Origin: CAYSQW01 sp964433135
GTDB lineage: Bacteria > Acidobacteriota > Aminicenantia > Aminicenantales > Aminicenantaceae
Direction of reading: 5' to 3'
DNA: 42,443 nucleotides
Assembly (NCBI GenBank): GCA_964433135.1
Contig: CAYSQW010000028.1
Coordinates: 1-42,443, forward strand
In this document: positions 7,413 to 14,967 of the stretch, one piece after another
Layout: every line of letters begins with the position of its first letter
Numbering within the stretch: the first letter of the stretch is position 1
Notes under the pieces: model-generated
What the model was told of the DNA's origin: nothing
Seen by the model: only the letters and a program-made list of their open reading frames with translations
Databases searched by the model: none
Program-made: the position numbers and the translations under genes

Positions 7413-8072
7413 TCAGAAGGCGTAGCCGATCATGATCATCAAACCGCCGTTTTTGACGGCGCCTTCGTCTTCCTCCGAATTGATGTTGGCCAGGCCGAGA
7501 ACATAGCGGGCATCGAAAACCACCTTTCCGCTACTGATCGGATAATCGATCCCCGCGCCTAACACCACTCCATAATCCAGGCTTTTGGCGTCCAAAGATT
7601 CCGTTTCAGATTGGCCTGCGTATTCCACTTTGACGGAGTCATCCACTTTGAAGCCGAAGTAAGGCCCGGCGAACACGGCGGGAATCACAACCCCTTGAGC
7701 GGGAAGAGTGTATTTAAAAAGCAGGGGGATATCGATATACATGGCACTGACGTTGACGGTCAGCGTTTCATTAAAAACTTCCTCTTCGCCTTTTACACCT
7801 TTTTGAACGAGCAGCACTTCCGGTTGGAAAGCGATTTCCGGCGTCAAATCAAAAACCAGAAATCCGCCTGCGCAAAATCCCATTTTTGATTTCAGGTCCA
7901 ATTCGAATGCATCTTCCAGATCCTCGGTTCCTTCTCCCGTCATTTTAACCATGCTCAGTCCAACCTTCACTCCAGTGCTTTTCACTTGAGCTTCACACAG
8001 AGGATTTAAAACCAGCAGTACCGCAATCACAGCGATCGGATACAACCATAATTTTTTGAATTTAATGCTCAT
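7413..8072 (-). CDS. Outer-membrane beta-barrel protein (PorT/OMP_b-brl type)
   Basis: This 219-residue protein has a Sec signal peptide (Lys-rich start, hydrophobic core, cleavage after C-E-A-Q). The mature part alternates hydrophobic and polar residues in strands such as TGVKVGLSMVKM and PEIAFQPEVLLVQKG. It ends in Gly-Tyr-Ala-Phe, the C-terminal aromatic signal recognised by the BAM complex. The pattern matches small 8-stranded barrels of the OMP_b-brl families. ATG 8072 is chosen because AAGGAG lies 8 bases upstream; the longer frame to 8108 lacks a ribosome site. It is convergent with the serine hydrolase gene, 6 bp away. The function within the family is unspecified. Confidence 0.75.
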   Translation of the reverse strand: MSIKFKKLWLYPIAVIAVLLVLNPLCEAQVKSTGVKVGLSMVKMTGEGTEDLEDAFELDLKSKMGFCAGGFLVFDLTPEIAFQPEVLLVQKGVKGEEEVFNETLTVNVSAMYIDIPLLFKYTLPAQGVVIPAVFAGPYFGFKVDDSVKVEYAGQSETESLDAKSLDYGVVLGAGIDYPISSGKVVFDARYVLGLANINSEEDEGAVKNGGLMIMIGYAF

Positions 8073-8480
8073 GACCAGGCTCCTTAATGTAATCTTTCCC
8101 CCGGGCACTCCGGGATATGAATGAATTGCATCAGTTTATAGCATTCCTTGATTTTCTGTCAAGCCGTCGGTTGAAAGGAACGGCTCGAAGAACTCAATTC
8201 CCCCACCGCATGGAACCCATTCGTTGCGGCTCGAGAAAGCGGGATGAAGCATAGCGCGAAGGCGATAAGATTATGCGCGGCAACTTCTATCTCGCCGTTG
8301 ACGACGTCATCGGATAAATCATCCCCCCTCCCCCCCTCATCTCTCATCAATGAATGGACGCAAAATAATTGGTTTGACCTAACGGAGGATAAATTTTTTA
8401 AATTATGAGGAAACTTATTTCATTTTATTTCGTCTAATATATGTAAGACCAAGTGGTTAAATCGTGAGGAAGGTGCTGTT
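8073..8480. other. Intergenic region without a convincing gene
   Basis: About 400 bp between the barrel gene and the small plus-strand gene. It contains two short C-runs near 8323-8335, the octamer CGGCTCGA twice, and a weak promoter-like TTGACC at 8374-8379 with an AT-rich stretch near 8397-8404 that could serve the 8481 gene. A 63-codon minus-strand frame at 8159-8350 has no ribosome site or protein-like composition and is not called. Confidence 0.5.
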
Positions 8481-8711
8481 ATGGTATTGAGAGAAATTTT
8501 AAAGGAAATCGTTGAGAATGAAAACCCTATTCTGTTGTGCGATCGAAACCAGGACTGGGAAGCGGGAGCTCTTTTAGAGAAGTTATCCGAGCCCATGCTT
8601 AAACGCCAGGCGCACATGCAGCCTGGATTGTACATTGCTCTGATCAGTGAGGGTGGATACCTGGGCGAAGTTCTTTATCGAGTCAAAGCCAAGGAAACAA
8701 AACCCAATTAG
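8481..8711 (+). CDS. Small protein of unknown function (76 aa)
   Basis: I do not recognise a family. The 76-residue protein starts with an amphipathic acidic helix (LREILKEIVENENP). A middle segment with D-R-N-Q-D-W-E-A-G-A-L-L follows, then a short beta-rich end (GLYIALISEGGYLGEVLYRV). There is no signal peptide, Cys pair or membrane span, so it is probably cytoplasmic. GAGGAAGG about 7 bases upstream of the ATG and normal composition support coding. It stands alone between two minus-strand genes. The overall look is that of a small adaptor or antitoxin-size protein, but no toxin partner is adjacent. Confidence 0.55.
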   Translation: MVLREILKEIVENENPILLCDRNQDWEAGALLEKLSEPMLKRQAHMQPGLYIALISEGGYLGEVLYRVKAKETKPN

Positions 8712-8737
8712 CTATCCGGCACTGCGCAAATCAATCT

Positions 8738-9205
8738 TTATCGCGGTGACGCCGGCATCATCACCATCAGACTTTCAAGCAGAGACCTGACGGCATCCTG
8801 TTTTTTTCCCGCCCGCAGGTTTTCTTGTGCCGCCACTAGTTTCATGCCGACCGCTTCGGCGACGGCGCCGATCTCACCTGAAGGCTCCGGCATTTCCAGA
8901 TCATGCCCGGTCAGCTGATAGGCTTCCCGCAAAAGAGCCGGAGTTGCGGAAGAGAAAAAATTCTCTCCTCCCCCGATCATTCTTATTTTTTCCTCGAAAT
9001 CCCGAGGGAGCCCCGTTCCTTCGGCCGCCTTCATGATGGAATCAAGGACCAGCTCCACCCCCTCGGAAACCATTCCGGATTGAAACTTGTCCATGGCCAC
9101 CGAGAGGTTATTGACAACCTTATCCGCCTCCGTCGTCGATTTTTTTGCACAGAAAACACACAGCAGCAAAACAGACCAAAATCCCAACCAAAGCCATTTT
9201 TTCAT
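8738..9205 (-). CDS. Small secreted or lipid-anchored helical protein, unknown function
   Basis: This 155-residue protein begins with a basic start and a hydrophobic leader ending LLLCVFCAKK. Two cysteines are near the cleavage site; neither fits a canonical lipobox, though Cys acylation is possible. The mature part is mostly helical and acidic, without recognised motifs. It is translationally coupled to the upstream alpha/beta hydrolase: that gene's TGA stop is directly followed by this ATG. The ribosome site GAGGAGG lies within the hydrolase's last codons. The tight arrangement suggests the two act together in the envelope, which is inference. Confidence 0.65.
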   Translation of the reverse strand: MKKWLWLGFWSVLLLCVFCAKKSTTEADKVVNNLSVAMDKFQSGMVSEGVELVLDSIMKAAEGTGLPRDFEEKIRMIGGGENFFSSATPALLREAYQLTGHDLEMPEPSGEIGAVAEAVGMKLVAAQENLRAGKKQDAVRSLLESLMVMMPASPR

Positions 9206-9952
9206 TCAACCCTCCTCATTTAACCGCCGATATCTTGATAATTCCACGTCGAGTCCTCCACTCAGTGCCCATGCCGCAACCGGATTCATCCATTCCGCAA
9301 CCGGGCTGTAATGAAAACCGTGTCCTCGGCCCAATCTCAGGGCCAATTCATGGGTGTTCCCCAAGCTGGAACCTTGCGATGCCGCAAAAAGCTCCCGGCA
9401 CGAAAACAAGCCCAAATCATCTTCCTTGTCATAAATCGATAAAACGTTTCCACTCAATAAAACCCCCTGCCGAACCATCGCCTTGATCCCCATCTCCGCG
9501 CATGTAGCGATTAACACATAATTGACATCACGGCATTGGAGCTTCGAGGAAACCATGACGGCGATCGCGCCGCCTTTTGAAGCCCCCACGACGGTTATCC
9601 GCTCGGGAGGAACATCGGCATCTAAAAGCATTTTGATCTGCTTCAAGGTTTTACGCGCATAAACCATGACATCGGCATGTTCCGCCCGGGCTTCGCTGAT
9701 AACGACAAACCCATGATTCTTGAGCACCTGCAGAATCTCATCATATTCATAGACACCATAGCGCTCTGAAACCGGGCGCCGCCCTCCGTCTTCGACGATC
9801 TGGCCGTGCAGGAAGAAAAGATAACGACCCTGCGGATCGAGATTCTCCGGCAGCCCATCGAAAATCCCCTGGGCTTGAACAAAGGGAGTCAGGGTAAAGA
9901 TCAACACCAAAAGAATCCATCGTTTATTTTCCCTATTCAATCCGATACACAT
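9206..9952 (-). CDS. Exported alpha/beta hydrolase
   Basis: This 248-residue hydrolase has an N-terminal signal peptide (hydrophobic 12-26, cleavage near V-Q-A-Q). The core shows FFLHG (oxyanion region) and the nucleophile elbow GASKGG with Ser125. Likely triad partners are an Asp in SIYDKEDD (175-179) and His211 in GRGHGFHY. The fold is that of secreted esterases and lipases; the substrate cannot be read from sequence. The start is supported by GGGGGAA about 6 bases upstream. The stop abuts the start of the downstream small secreted protein (TGAATG), so the two genes form a strictly coupled pair. Confidence 0.75.
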   Translation of the reverse strand: MCIGLNRENKRWILLVLIFTLTPFVQAQGIFDGLPENLDPQGRYLFFLHGQIVEDGGRRPVSERYGVYEYDEILQVLKNHGFVVISEARAEHADVMVYARKTLKQIKMLLDADVPPERITVVGASKGGAIAVMVSSKLQCRDVNYVLIATCAEMGIKAMVRQGVLLSGNVLSIYDKEDDLGLFSCRELFAASQGSSLGNTHELALRLGRGHGFHYSPVAEWMNPVAAWALSGGLDVELSRYRRLNEEG

Positions 9953-10098
9953 CTACGTTCCCCCATTGCCATCTCTCAGCTACAATACGTTTAATCTTCT
10001 CACATTATTCAAGAAATACTTGACGAATAAAAGCGGCTCCATCAACAACGCCTCTAATCTAAACTGATTCTCTTGATTGAACGCATCCCGGAAAAGCC

Positions 10099-12519
10099 TC
10101 ACTCATACCGCAGTGAGTCCACGGGATTTACACGCGCCGCGTTATAGGACTGGATGCTCACCGTCAGCACGGCCATAAAAAAAGCCATTCCCGCCGCACC
10201 TGCAAACATCCAGAGATTCAGCGCTATTCTATAGGCAAAATTCTGCAGCCAACGGTTCATGGCGAAATAGGCTATGGGCCACGCCAGCACATTAGCGACC
10301 ACGACCTGTTTGGCAAGATCTTTGTTCAATAGAATCAGGATTCCATTAACGGAAGCGCCTAAAATCTTGCGAACGCCGATCTCCTTTGTCCTCCGGCCGA
10401 CGGTAAACGAGGCCAGGGCCAAAAGCCCCAGGCATGCGATGAAAACGGCAAGCCCCGCAAACGCGGCGATCACCCGTCCCCCCCGGATCTCATTTCTATA
10501 GAGGGAGTTGAACTGATCGTCGAAGAATGTATATTCGAAAGGCTGATTGTTGGTGAATTCATTCCAGCGGGTTTCCAAAAGCCTCAGCGTCTCTTGAAGA
10601 TCATCGGGTTTGACTCTGACGGAAAGCAGCACTCCAGGCCGAAGGCCCCGCAAGATCACGGCCGTGGGACCGATCTTCACATGCAGCGACTCCATGTGGA
10701 AATCTTTGATGATTCCGATGATCTCCATCGGCCTTCGGTTAAGGCCGACCAGGACGAGACGCTCTTCCAGAGGATTTTTTATCCCAAGCGACCTGACCGC
10801 CGTCTCATTCAGGACAACCGCCGTCTTATCCGTGGATCTTTCCCGGTCGAAAAAACGCCCCTTTAGCATTTCAAGGCCGTAGGTGTCCTTGAACTCATAG
10901 TCGGTGGTGATGGTGATCAACGTATTGTTCTGCTGGCTTCCTTCCCCCTCTTTCTGGAAAACTTTGGCCTCGAGCAGGATCTGAGGAAGCGAGTCGGTGT
11001 AAGTTGCCTGGAGAATATCGGATTCCCGCATCATCCTGTTTTTGAACGCTTCCTGCTGATTACCGAGTTTTTCCGCTCTCTGGACGACAATCACATGTTC
11101 CTTCTCAAAACCCAGATCCAAAGTGCGGATATAGTGGAGCTGACAATATATCACGATCGTCCCGACAAGAAGAATGATCGAGGCGCAGAACTGGAAAATC
11201 ACCAAGATTCCGCGAAACGAACGCCCCAGGAGGAGTTGTCCCCTCCCCTTAAGCACATCGACGGGTTTAAACGACGCCATTAAAAAAGCAGGATAGCTTC
11301 CCGCCGCCACGCCGAGGCCCAGAGCCCCGAGGAGAAGAAGCATCATGTTATATCCGTTCAGGAAATAACCGGGATTTAAATCGGCACCGATCAATCGATT
11401 AAAAGCCGGCAGGACAAGTTCGACCAGAGCCAAAGCCGAAACCACGGCGGTCAAACTCAACAAGACCGATTCAGTCAGGAATTGCCTGACAAGCTGTCCT
11501 CGCGAAGAGCCCACGACTTTCCGAATACCCACTTCACCCGCTCTTTGGGATGAACGAGCCGTTGTCAGATTAATGAAATTGACGCAGGCGACGATCAAGA
11601 TAAGTACGGCGATCGCGGAAAAGATGAAAACGATCGTAATGTTACCCTGAGGATCGAGTTCATTCCCCCAATCCGAGCGCAGATGGATATCGAGAAGAGG
11701 CTGTATCATGAATCCGATATAATTCCCGCTTTTCAGAAAATCCTCATAGGAGACCGCCATAATCTTTTCAATAACGGGCGCCATATATTTCCCGGAAAAT
11801 TCCGGCAGTTTCGATTGCATGCTTTCCGGTGAAACATTCTCTTTAAGACTGAAATAAGTAAACACCGCGGTGTCGTAAAAATCATGATCTTTACTCTTAG
11901 GAAGGCTGGAGAAGGAAGCCAGAAAATCAAAATAGAAATGCGAGGAATGCGACCACCCTTCGGTTACTCCGGTCACCCGGTACAGAGACCCGTCTTCCAG
12001 GGCAAGCATTTTCCCCATCGGATCTTCCTCCGCAAAATATTTTTTTACGGCCTTCGTCGTGAGGACAACCGAGTTGGGATTCGAAAGAGCTTCCGATGAA
12101 TCCCCCTTGAGGAGCGGGATCGTCAATACCTCAAAGATCGAGGCGTCCGCCCAAAGAAATCGCTCTTCACGATAACGCTTCTCTTCATAGCGCACAAAGA
12201 CATCCCCCCCCCGGCTCTGCCGGGCAAACACCCGGGCCGCACTTTTCACTTCAGGAAAATCCCGGACTAATGCATCGGCCAGTGGGCACGGTCCCAACGC
12301 CGCATCGAATTGGTTGGAACCCACATGAAACTTCAAACCGGCGCGATAGATGCGCTCGGCATTGTCATGGAAACAATCATATTTCAATTCGCTGCCGACA
12401 AAAAGAGCGATAAGCAGACAGCTGGCGATTCCGATCGTCAAACCGGCGATGTTGATAAACGCATGCCCTTTGTTCTTTCTGAAATTTCTCCAGGCGACAA
12501 TAAAGAAACTTCGAAACAT
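10099..12519 (-). CDS. MacB/FtsX-type ABC transporter permease
   Basis: This 806-residue inner-membrane protein is a double FtsX permease. It has a first span at about 20-42, a MacB-type periplasmic core, three FtsX spans (about 290-420), a further span near 430-450, a second periplasmic core and three final spans. It ends NPVDSLRYE, a signature of the permeases common in Bacteroidota and Acidobacteriota. The opening WRNFRKNKGHAFINIAGLTIGIA is equally typical. Family members act as mechanotransmitters, coupling ATP hydrolysis in the cytoplasm to periplasmic or outer-membrane work. No ATPase gene is adjacent, so the ATPase must be encoded elsewhere. The upstream small gene ends 3 bp before this start. 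A C9 run at 12204-12212 lies inside the coding sequence. Confidence 0.85.
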   Translation of the reverse strand: MFRSFFIVAWRNFRKNKGHAFINIAGLTIGIASCLLIALFVGSELKYDCFHDNAERIYRAGLKFHVGSNQFDAALGPCPLADALVRDFPEVKSAARVFARQSRGGDVFVRYEEKRYREERFLWADASIFEVLTIPLLKGDSSEALSNPNSVVLTTKAVKKYFAEEDPMGKMLALEDGSLYRVTGVTEGWSHSSHFYFDFLASFSSLPKSKDHDFYDTAVFTYFSLKENVSPESMQSKLPEFSGKYMAPVIEKIMAVSYEDFLKSGNYIGFMIQPLLDIHLRSDWGNELDPQGNITIVFIFSAIAVLILIVACVNFINLTTARSSQRAGEVGIRKVVGSSRGQLVRQFLTESVLLSLTAVVSALALVELVLPAFNRLIGADLNPGYFLNGYNMMLLLLGALGLGVAAGSYPAFLMASFKPVDVLKGRGQLLLGRSFRGILVIFQFCASIILLVGTIVIYCQLHYIRTLDLGFEKEHVIVVQRAEKLGNQQEAFKNRMMRESDILQATYTDSLPQILLEAKVFQKEGEGSQQNNTLITITTDYEFKDTYGLEMLKGRFFDRERSTDKTAVVLNETAVRSLGIKNPLEERLVLVGLNRRPMEIIGIIKDFHMESLHVKIGPTAVILRGLRPGVLLSVRVKPDDLQETLRLLETRWNEFTNNQPFEYTFFDDQFNSLYRNEIRGGRVIAAFAGLAVFIACLGLLALASFTVGRRTKEIGVRKILGASVNGILILLNKDLAKQVVVANVLAWPIAYFAMNRWLQNFAYRIALNLWMFAGAAGMAFFMAVLTVSIQSYNAARVNPVDSLRYE

Positions 12520-12522
12520 ATC

Positions 12523-12873
12523 TCACCCTTTATCTTTTTGGGAATCGATGGATGGATCGCTTGAAACCTCTACGGCGGCTCCGGCCATAATGGAAGTGAA
12601 AAGACCCAGTCCGATCTGAATATTGTTGTTGTGATGCATTTTTTTTCTGATCTTTTTCCTCAGTCGTACAAGATCCGTAAAACGCAGCGGAAAACGGTCC
12701 TGCAGGCGTTTCACATAATCCCGGGAAAAAAGCCGACGATTCCGCCCGACGGCTTCCGTGATCAAAAGCCGGTAGATCTTCACGATAAGATCGCGCATTC
12801 GATCCGCAAGCGGCTCTAATCCCCGCGACGAGAGATTTTTTACTCCACCTGATCTCTCAGCCATCGATGACAT
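12523..12873 (-). CDS. Small basic protein paired with the FtsX permease, unknown function
   Basis: This 116-residue protein has no family that I recognise. It is basic and helical: LADRMRDLIVKIYRLLITEA, then a stretch of Arg and Lys around 70-92, then a weakly hydrophobic segment (about 97-112) that might be a single membrane span. Its stop lies 3 bp before the permease start, so the pair is almost certainly co-transcribed and coupled. By position it could be a small subunit or regulator of the permease, similar in place (not in visible sequence) to permease prefix domains. The start could instead be ATG 12864; the ribosome site GGAG favours either weakly. Confidence 0.55.
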   Translation of the reverse strand: MSSMAERSGGVKNLSSRGLEPLADRMRDLIVKIYRLLITEAVGRNRRLFSRDYVKRLQDRFPLRFTDLVRLRKKIRKKMHHNNNIQIGLGLFTSIMAGAAVEVSSDPSIDSQKDKG

Positions 12874-13121
12874 CTCCGCTGCTTCTCCTATATACGCTTA
12901 TCCTCGGAAAAAGGTTCAAACTCTTCAAGCGGCTTTCCGCCTATCGCCCGATCAAGGCGAATGGAACCGGGTGGAACTCAAACCCATGATCCGCCCCATA
13001 ATCAGGCACGGCGATCAAATGCATTCATCCTTCCTGACTCGGCTTTCAATCCGGAATTTGCCACGCAGCATTCATGACGGGGAATATCACTTGAATTCGA
13101 TTTTCCCAAATACGTCTTGAT

Positions 13122-14012
13122 TCAACGGTTTCTTTCCATCGACACCATCAGAGGCGCCGCCGTTTTGTCCTTATCCTGTCCCAAATATAGGGTTGTGTGG
13201 GGGAAGGGGATTTCGATATCCTGTTCATCGAAAGTTATTTTCAACCGCCGTTTAAACTCCCGTCCCATAGCCCACTGCCGGCCCGGTTTGGTCGTGAGAC
13301 GCGCTCTAATGACAACGGCAGAGTCTTCAAACCGATCTAATCCCATGATCTCTATGGGTTCCAGGATATCCTGAGCGTATGGATCTTCTCTGCGTATTTC
13401 CTCATCAACCCGCCGCATGACCGCGATCACTTCATCCACATCCTCACGATAGGCGACTCCGATATCGAGCATGTATCGACTGAAATCGCGGGTTTTATTG
13501 GTTACGGTCGTGACCTCGCCATTTGGTATGAAGTGGACGTTTCCTTCCAGGTCCCTCAGCACCGTCAACTTCAGGTTGATACGCTCAACCGTTCCGCTGA
13601 GGTCGGCGATTTTCACATAATCGCCTACCCGGATTTGATCTTCGAGCAGGATGAAAAAACCGTTTATAATGTCCTTAACCAGACTCTGACCCGCAAATCC
13701 CACCGCCACTCCGACAATCCCGGCAGCCGCCATAATAGGACCGATCTTGACGCCGACTTGATCCAGGATCATCATCAAGGCAACGGCCCCGACGACAATA
13801 TTCAGAGCATTGCGGATCACTGACGACAGAGTCTTCGCCCGCTTATTTAAGTCCTCCCGATCTCTTTTCTTAACGAAAAAACGAGTGAATCTCCGGGCCA
13901 GTTTTCGAAAGATCCTCATGATTCCGGCGGTCAGGAGGATAATCAGAAAAATCCTTATTCCACTGGTAAGGAACCAATCTTTCACCAATACCAGGATTTC
14001 ATTCAAATTCAT
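13122..14012 (-). CDS. Small-conductance mechanosensitive channel (MscS family)
   Basis: This 296-residue inner-membrane channel has an N-terminal span (about 12-30), a second around 70-90 and the pore-lining TM3 in AAAGIVGVAVGFAGQSLV. This is the Gly/Ala packing helix of MscS, followed by KDIINGFFILLEDQIRVGDYV, the start of the beta domain. The middle domain (GTVERINLKLTVLRDLEGN, PNGEV) and the alpha-beta C-terminal domain follow. It protects against hypo-osmotic shock by releasing solutes. ATG 14012 is chosen since GGGAGAGGAG precedes it; the frame can be opened 18 bases earlier with TTG. It is a single gene with a TATAAT box upstream. Confidence 0.9.
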   Translation of the reverse strand: MNLNEILVLVKDWFLTSGIRIFLIILLTAGIMRIFRKLARRFTRFFVKKRDREDLNKRAKTLSSVIRNALNIVVGAVALMMILDQVGVKIGPIMAAAGIVGVAVGFAGQSLVKDIINGFFILLEDQIRVGDYVKIADLSGTVERINLKLTVLRDLEGNVHFIPNGEVTTVTNKTRDFSRYMLDIGVAYREDVDEVIAVMRRVDEEIRREDPYAQDILEPIEIMGLDRFEDSAVVIRARLTTKPGRQWAMGREFKRRLKITFDEQDIEIPFPHTTLYLGQDKDKTAAPLMVSMERNR

Positions 14013-14041
14013 GCTCCTCTCCCTTAACAAAAATTGATTTA

Positions 14042-14047
14042 ATTATA
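14042..14047 (-). promoter_or_regulatory. Predicted -10 box for the mscS-family gene
   Basis: A perfect TATAAT on the minus strand lies 29 bp before ATG 14012. No good -35 box is visible at 16-18 bp (TAGGGT at 17 bp). Confidence 0.4.
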
Positions 14048-14203
14048 CACCATGCCGCTTGAACACCCTATCTCCGGAATATGCCGACAAATCACAAACG
14101 GGCGGCGCTGGGAACTGACGGGAAAAGCCCTAAGGCAAGACACCGACGCTGCGGATCAACATCCGCTTCCTCCGGCCGTTTTTCGGAGCTGTGGGTGCCG
14201 TTG

Positions 14204-14872
14204 TTATCTTCTTCTTGCCGCACGAAGTCGAAACGGAGAAAGTATCCCGACCGCGTTGACCTCCCCGTAAAGAATGCTCTTTCCGTTCAGTTGGGGCCAC
14301 CATCCGCCTTTTTCCATACGCGTTCCTCCGCGGGAGATCAAAATATATGCCGTCGGATGAGTGAAAAACGCTTCAGGCAGCATGTCGACCCAGATAAGAA
14401 GGGTATCGTCTTCCAGCAGCATGGATTTTTCGAAAGCTCCGTCCGTCAACACATCATCCGCATGAAGCGGAATAGGATGGATGTGTATCTTGATCCTGTG
14501 CTCCAAAGACCGGTTGTGTTGAACCGAACCGATCTCGATCGGAGAGATCACGGCATACCGACTATCCGGCATGTCGAACAGCTCTTTCCCATTGAGATAC
14601 GGCCGCCGGTGTCCTTTCCACAGGCGAATATCCTGATCGGCAATCAGGATATAAATCCTGAGGTGGGCGGATTCGGACCTGGGGTCCATATCCACCCAGA
14701 TCAAAAAGGTCCGGTCACTTATAAGAAGACGATCGCCGTATTCACCATCCCTCAGGCTGTCCCCCGGATTCAATACATGCGGGTGAAAATGCACATGGAT
14801 ATACGGATCAAGAACCTGTGATGAAAGATAAAGCGGCAGCAGCAATACCAGAAACAGCTTTATCATCTTCAT
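14204..14872 (-). CDS. Secreted protein of two 102-residue tandem repeats, unknown function
   Basis: The product has 222 residues, with a leader of about 19 residues (lysines, then FLVLLLPLYLSS). The mature protein is an internal duplication: residues about 24-122 and 126-222 align without a gap at an offset of 102. Shared residues include H-x-H-P (His28/30/Pro31 with His130/132/Pro133), L-x-DG, LIWVDM (57-62 and 159-164), Y-I-L-I (74-77, 176-179), K-G and LNGK (93-96, 195-198). About 33 of the 75 residues I aligned are identical. The paired HxHxHP motifs could bind metal, which is inference. I do not recognise the domain. It lies alone between mscS and the sulfatase-like gene, on the same strand. 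Confidence 0.7.
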   Translation of the reverse strand: MKMIKLFLVLLLPLYLSSQVLDPYIHVHFHPHVLNPGDSLRDGEYGDRLLISDRTFLIWVDMDPRSESAHLRIYILIADQDIRLWKGHRRPYLNGKELFDMPDSRYAVISPIEIGSVQHNRSLEHRIKIHIHPIPLHADDVLTDGAFEKSMLLEDDTLLIWVDMLPEAFFTHPTAYILISRGGTRMEKGGWWPQLNGKSILYGEVNAVGILSPFRLRAARRR

Positions 14873-14967
14873 CTTGCCCCCTCCTAATCAAAGCTGCAAA
14901 TCATCTCTTCCTTCGTTGAGATTGCCGAAAGGACATCCTCTCCTCGAACAATCAGAGCTTTCGTGCA

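Noticed and set aside
8159..8350. A 63-codon minus-strand frame
   Set aside because: It has no ribosome site and shows poor protein-like composition.
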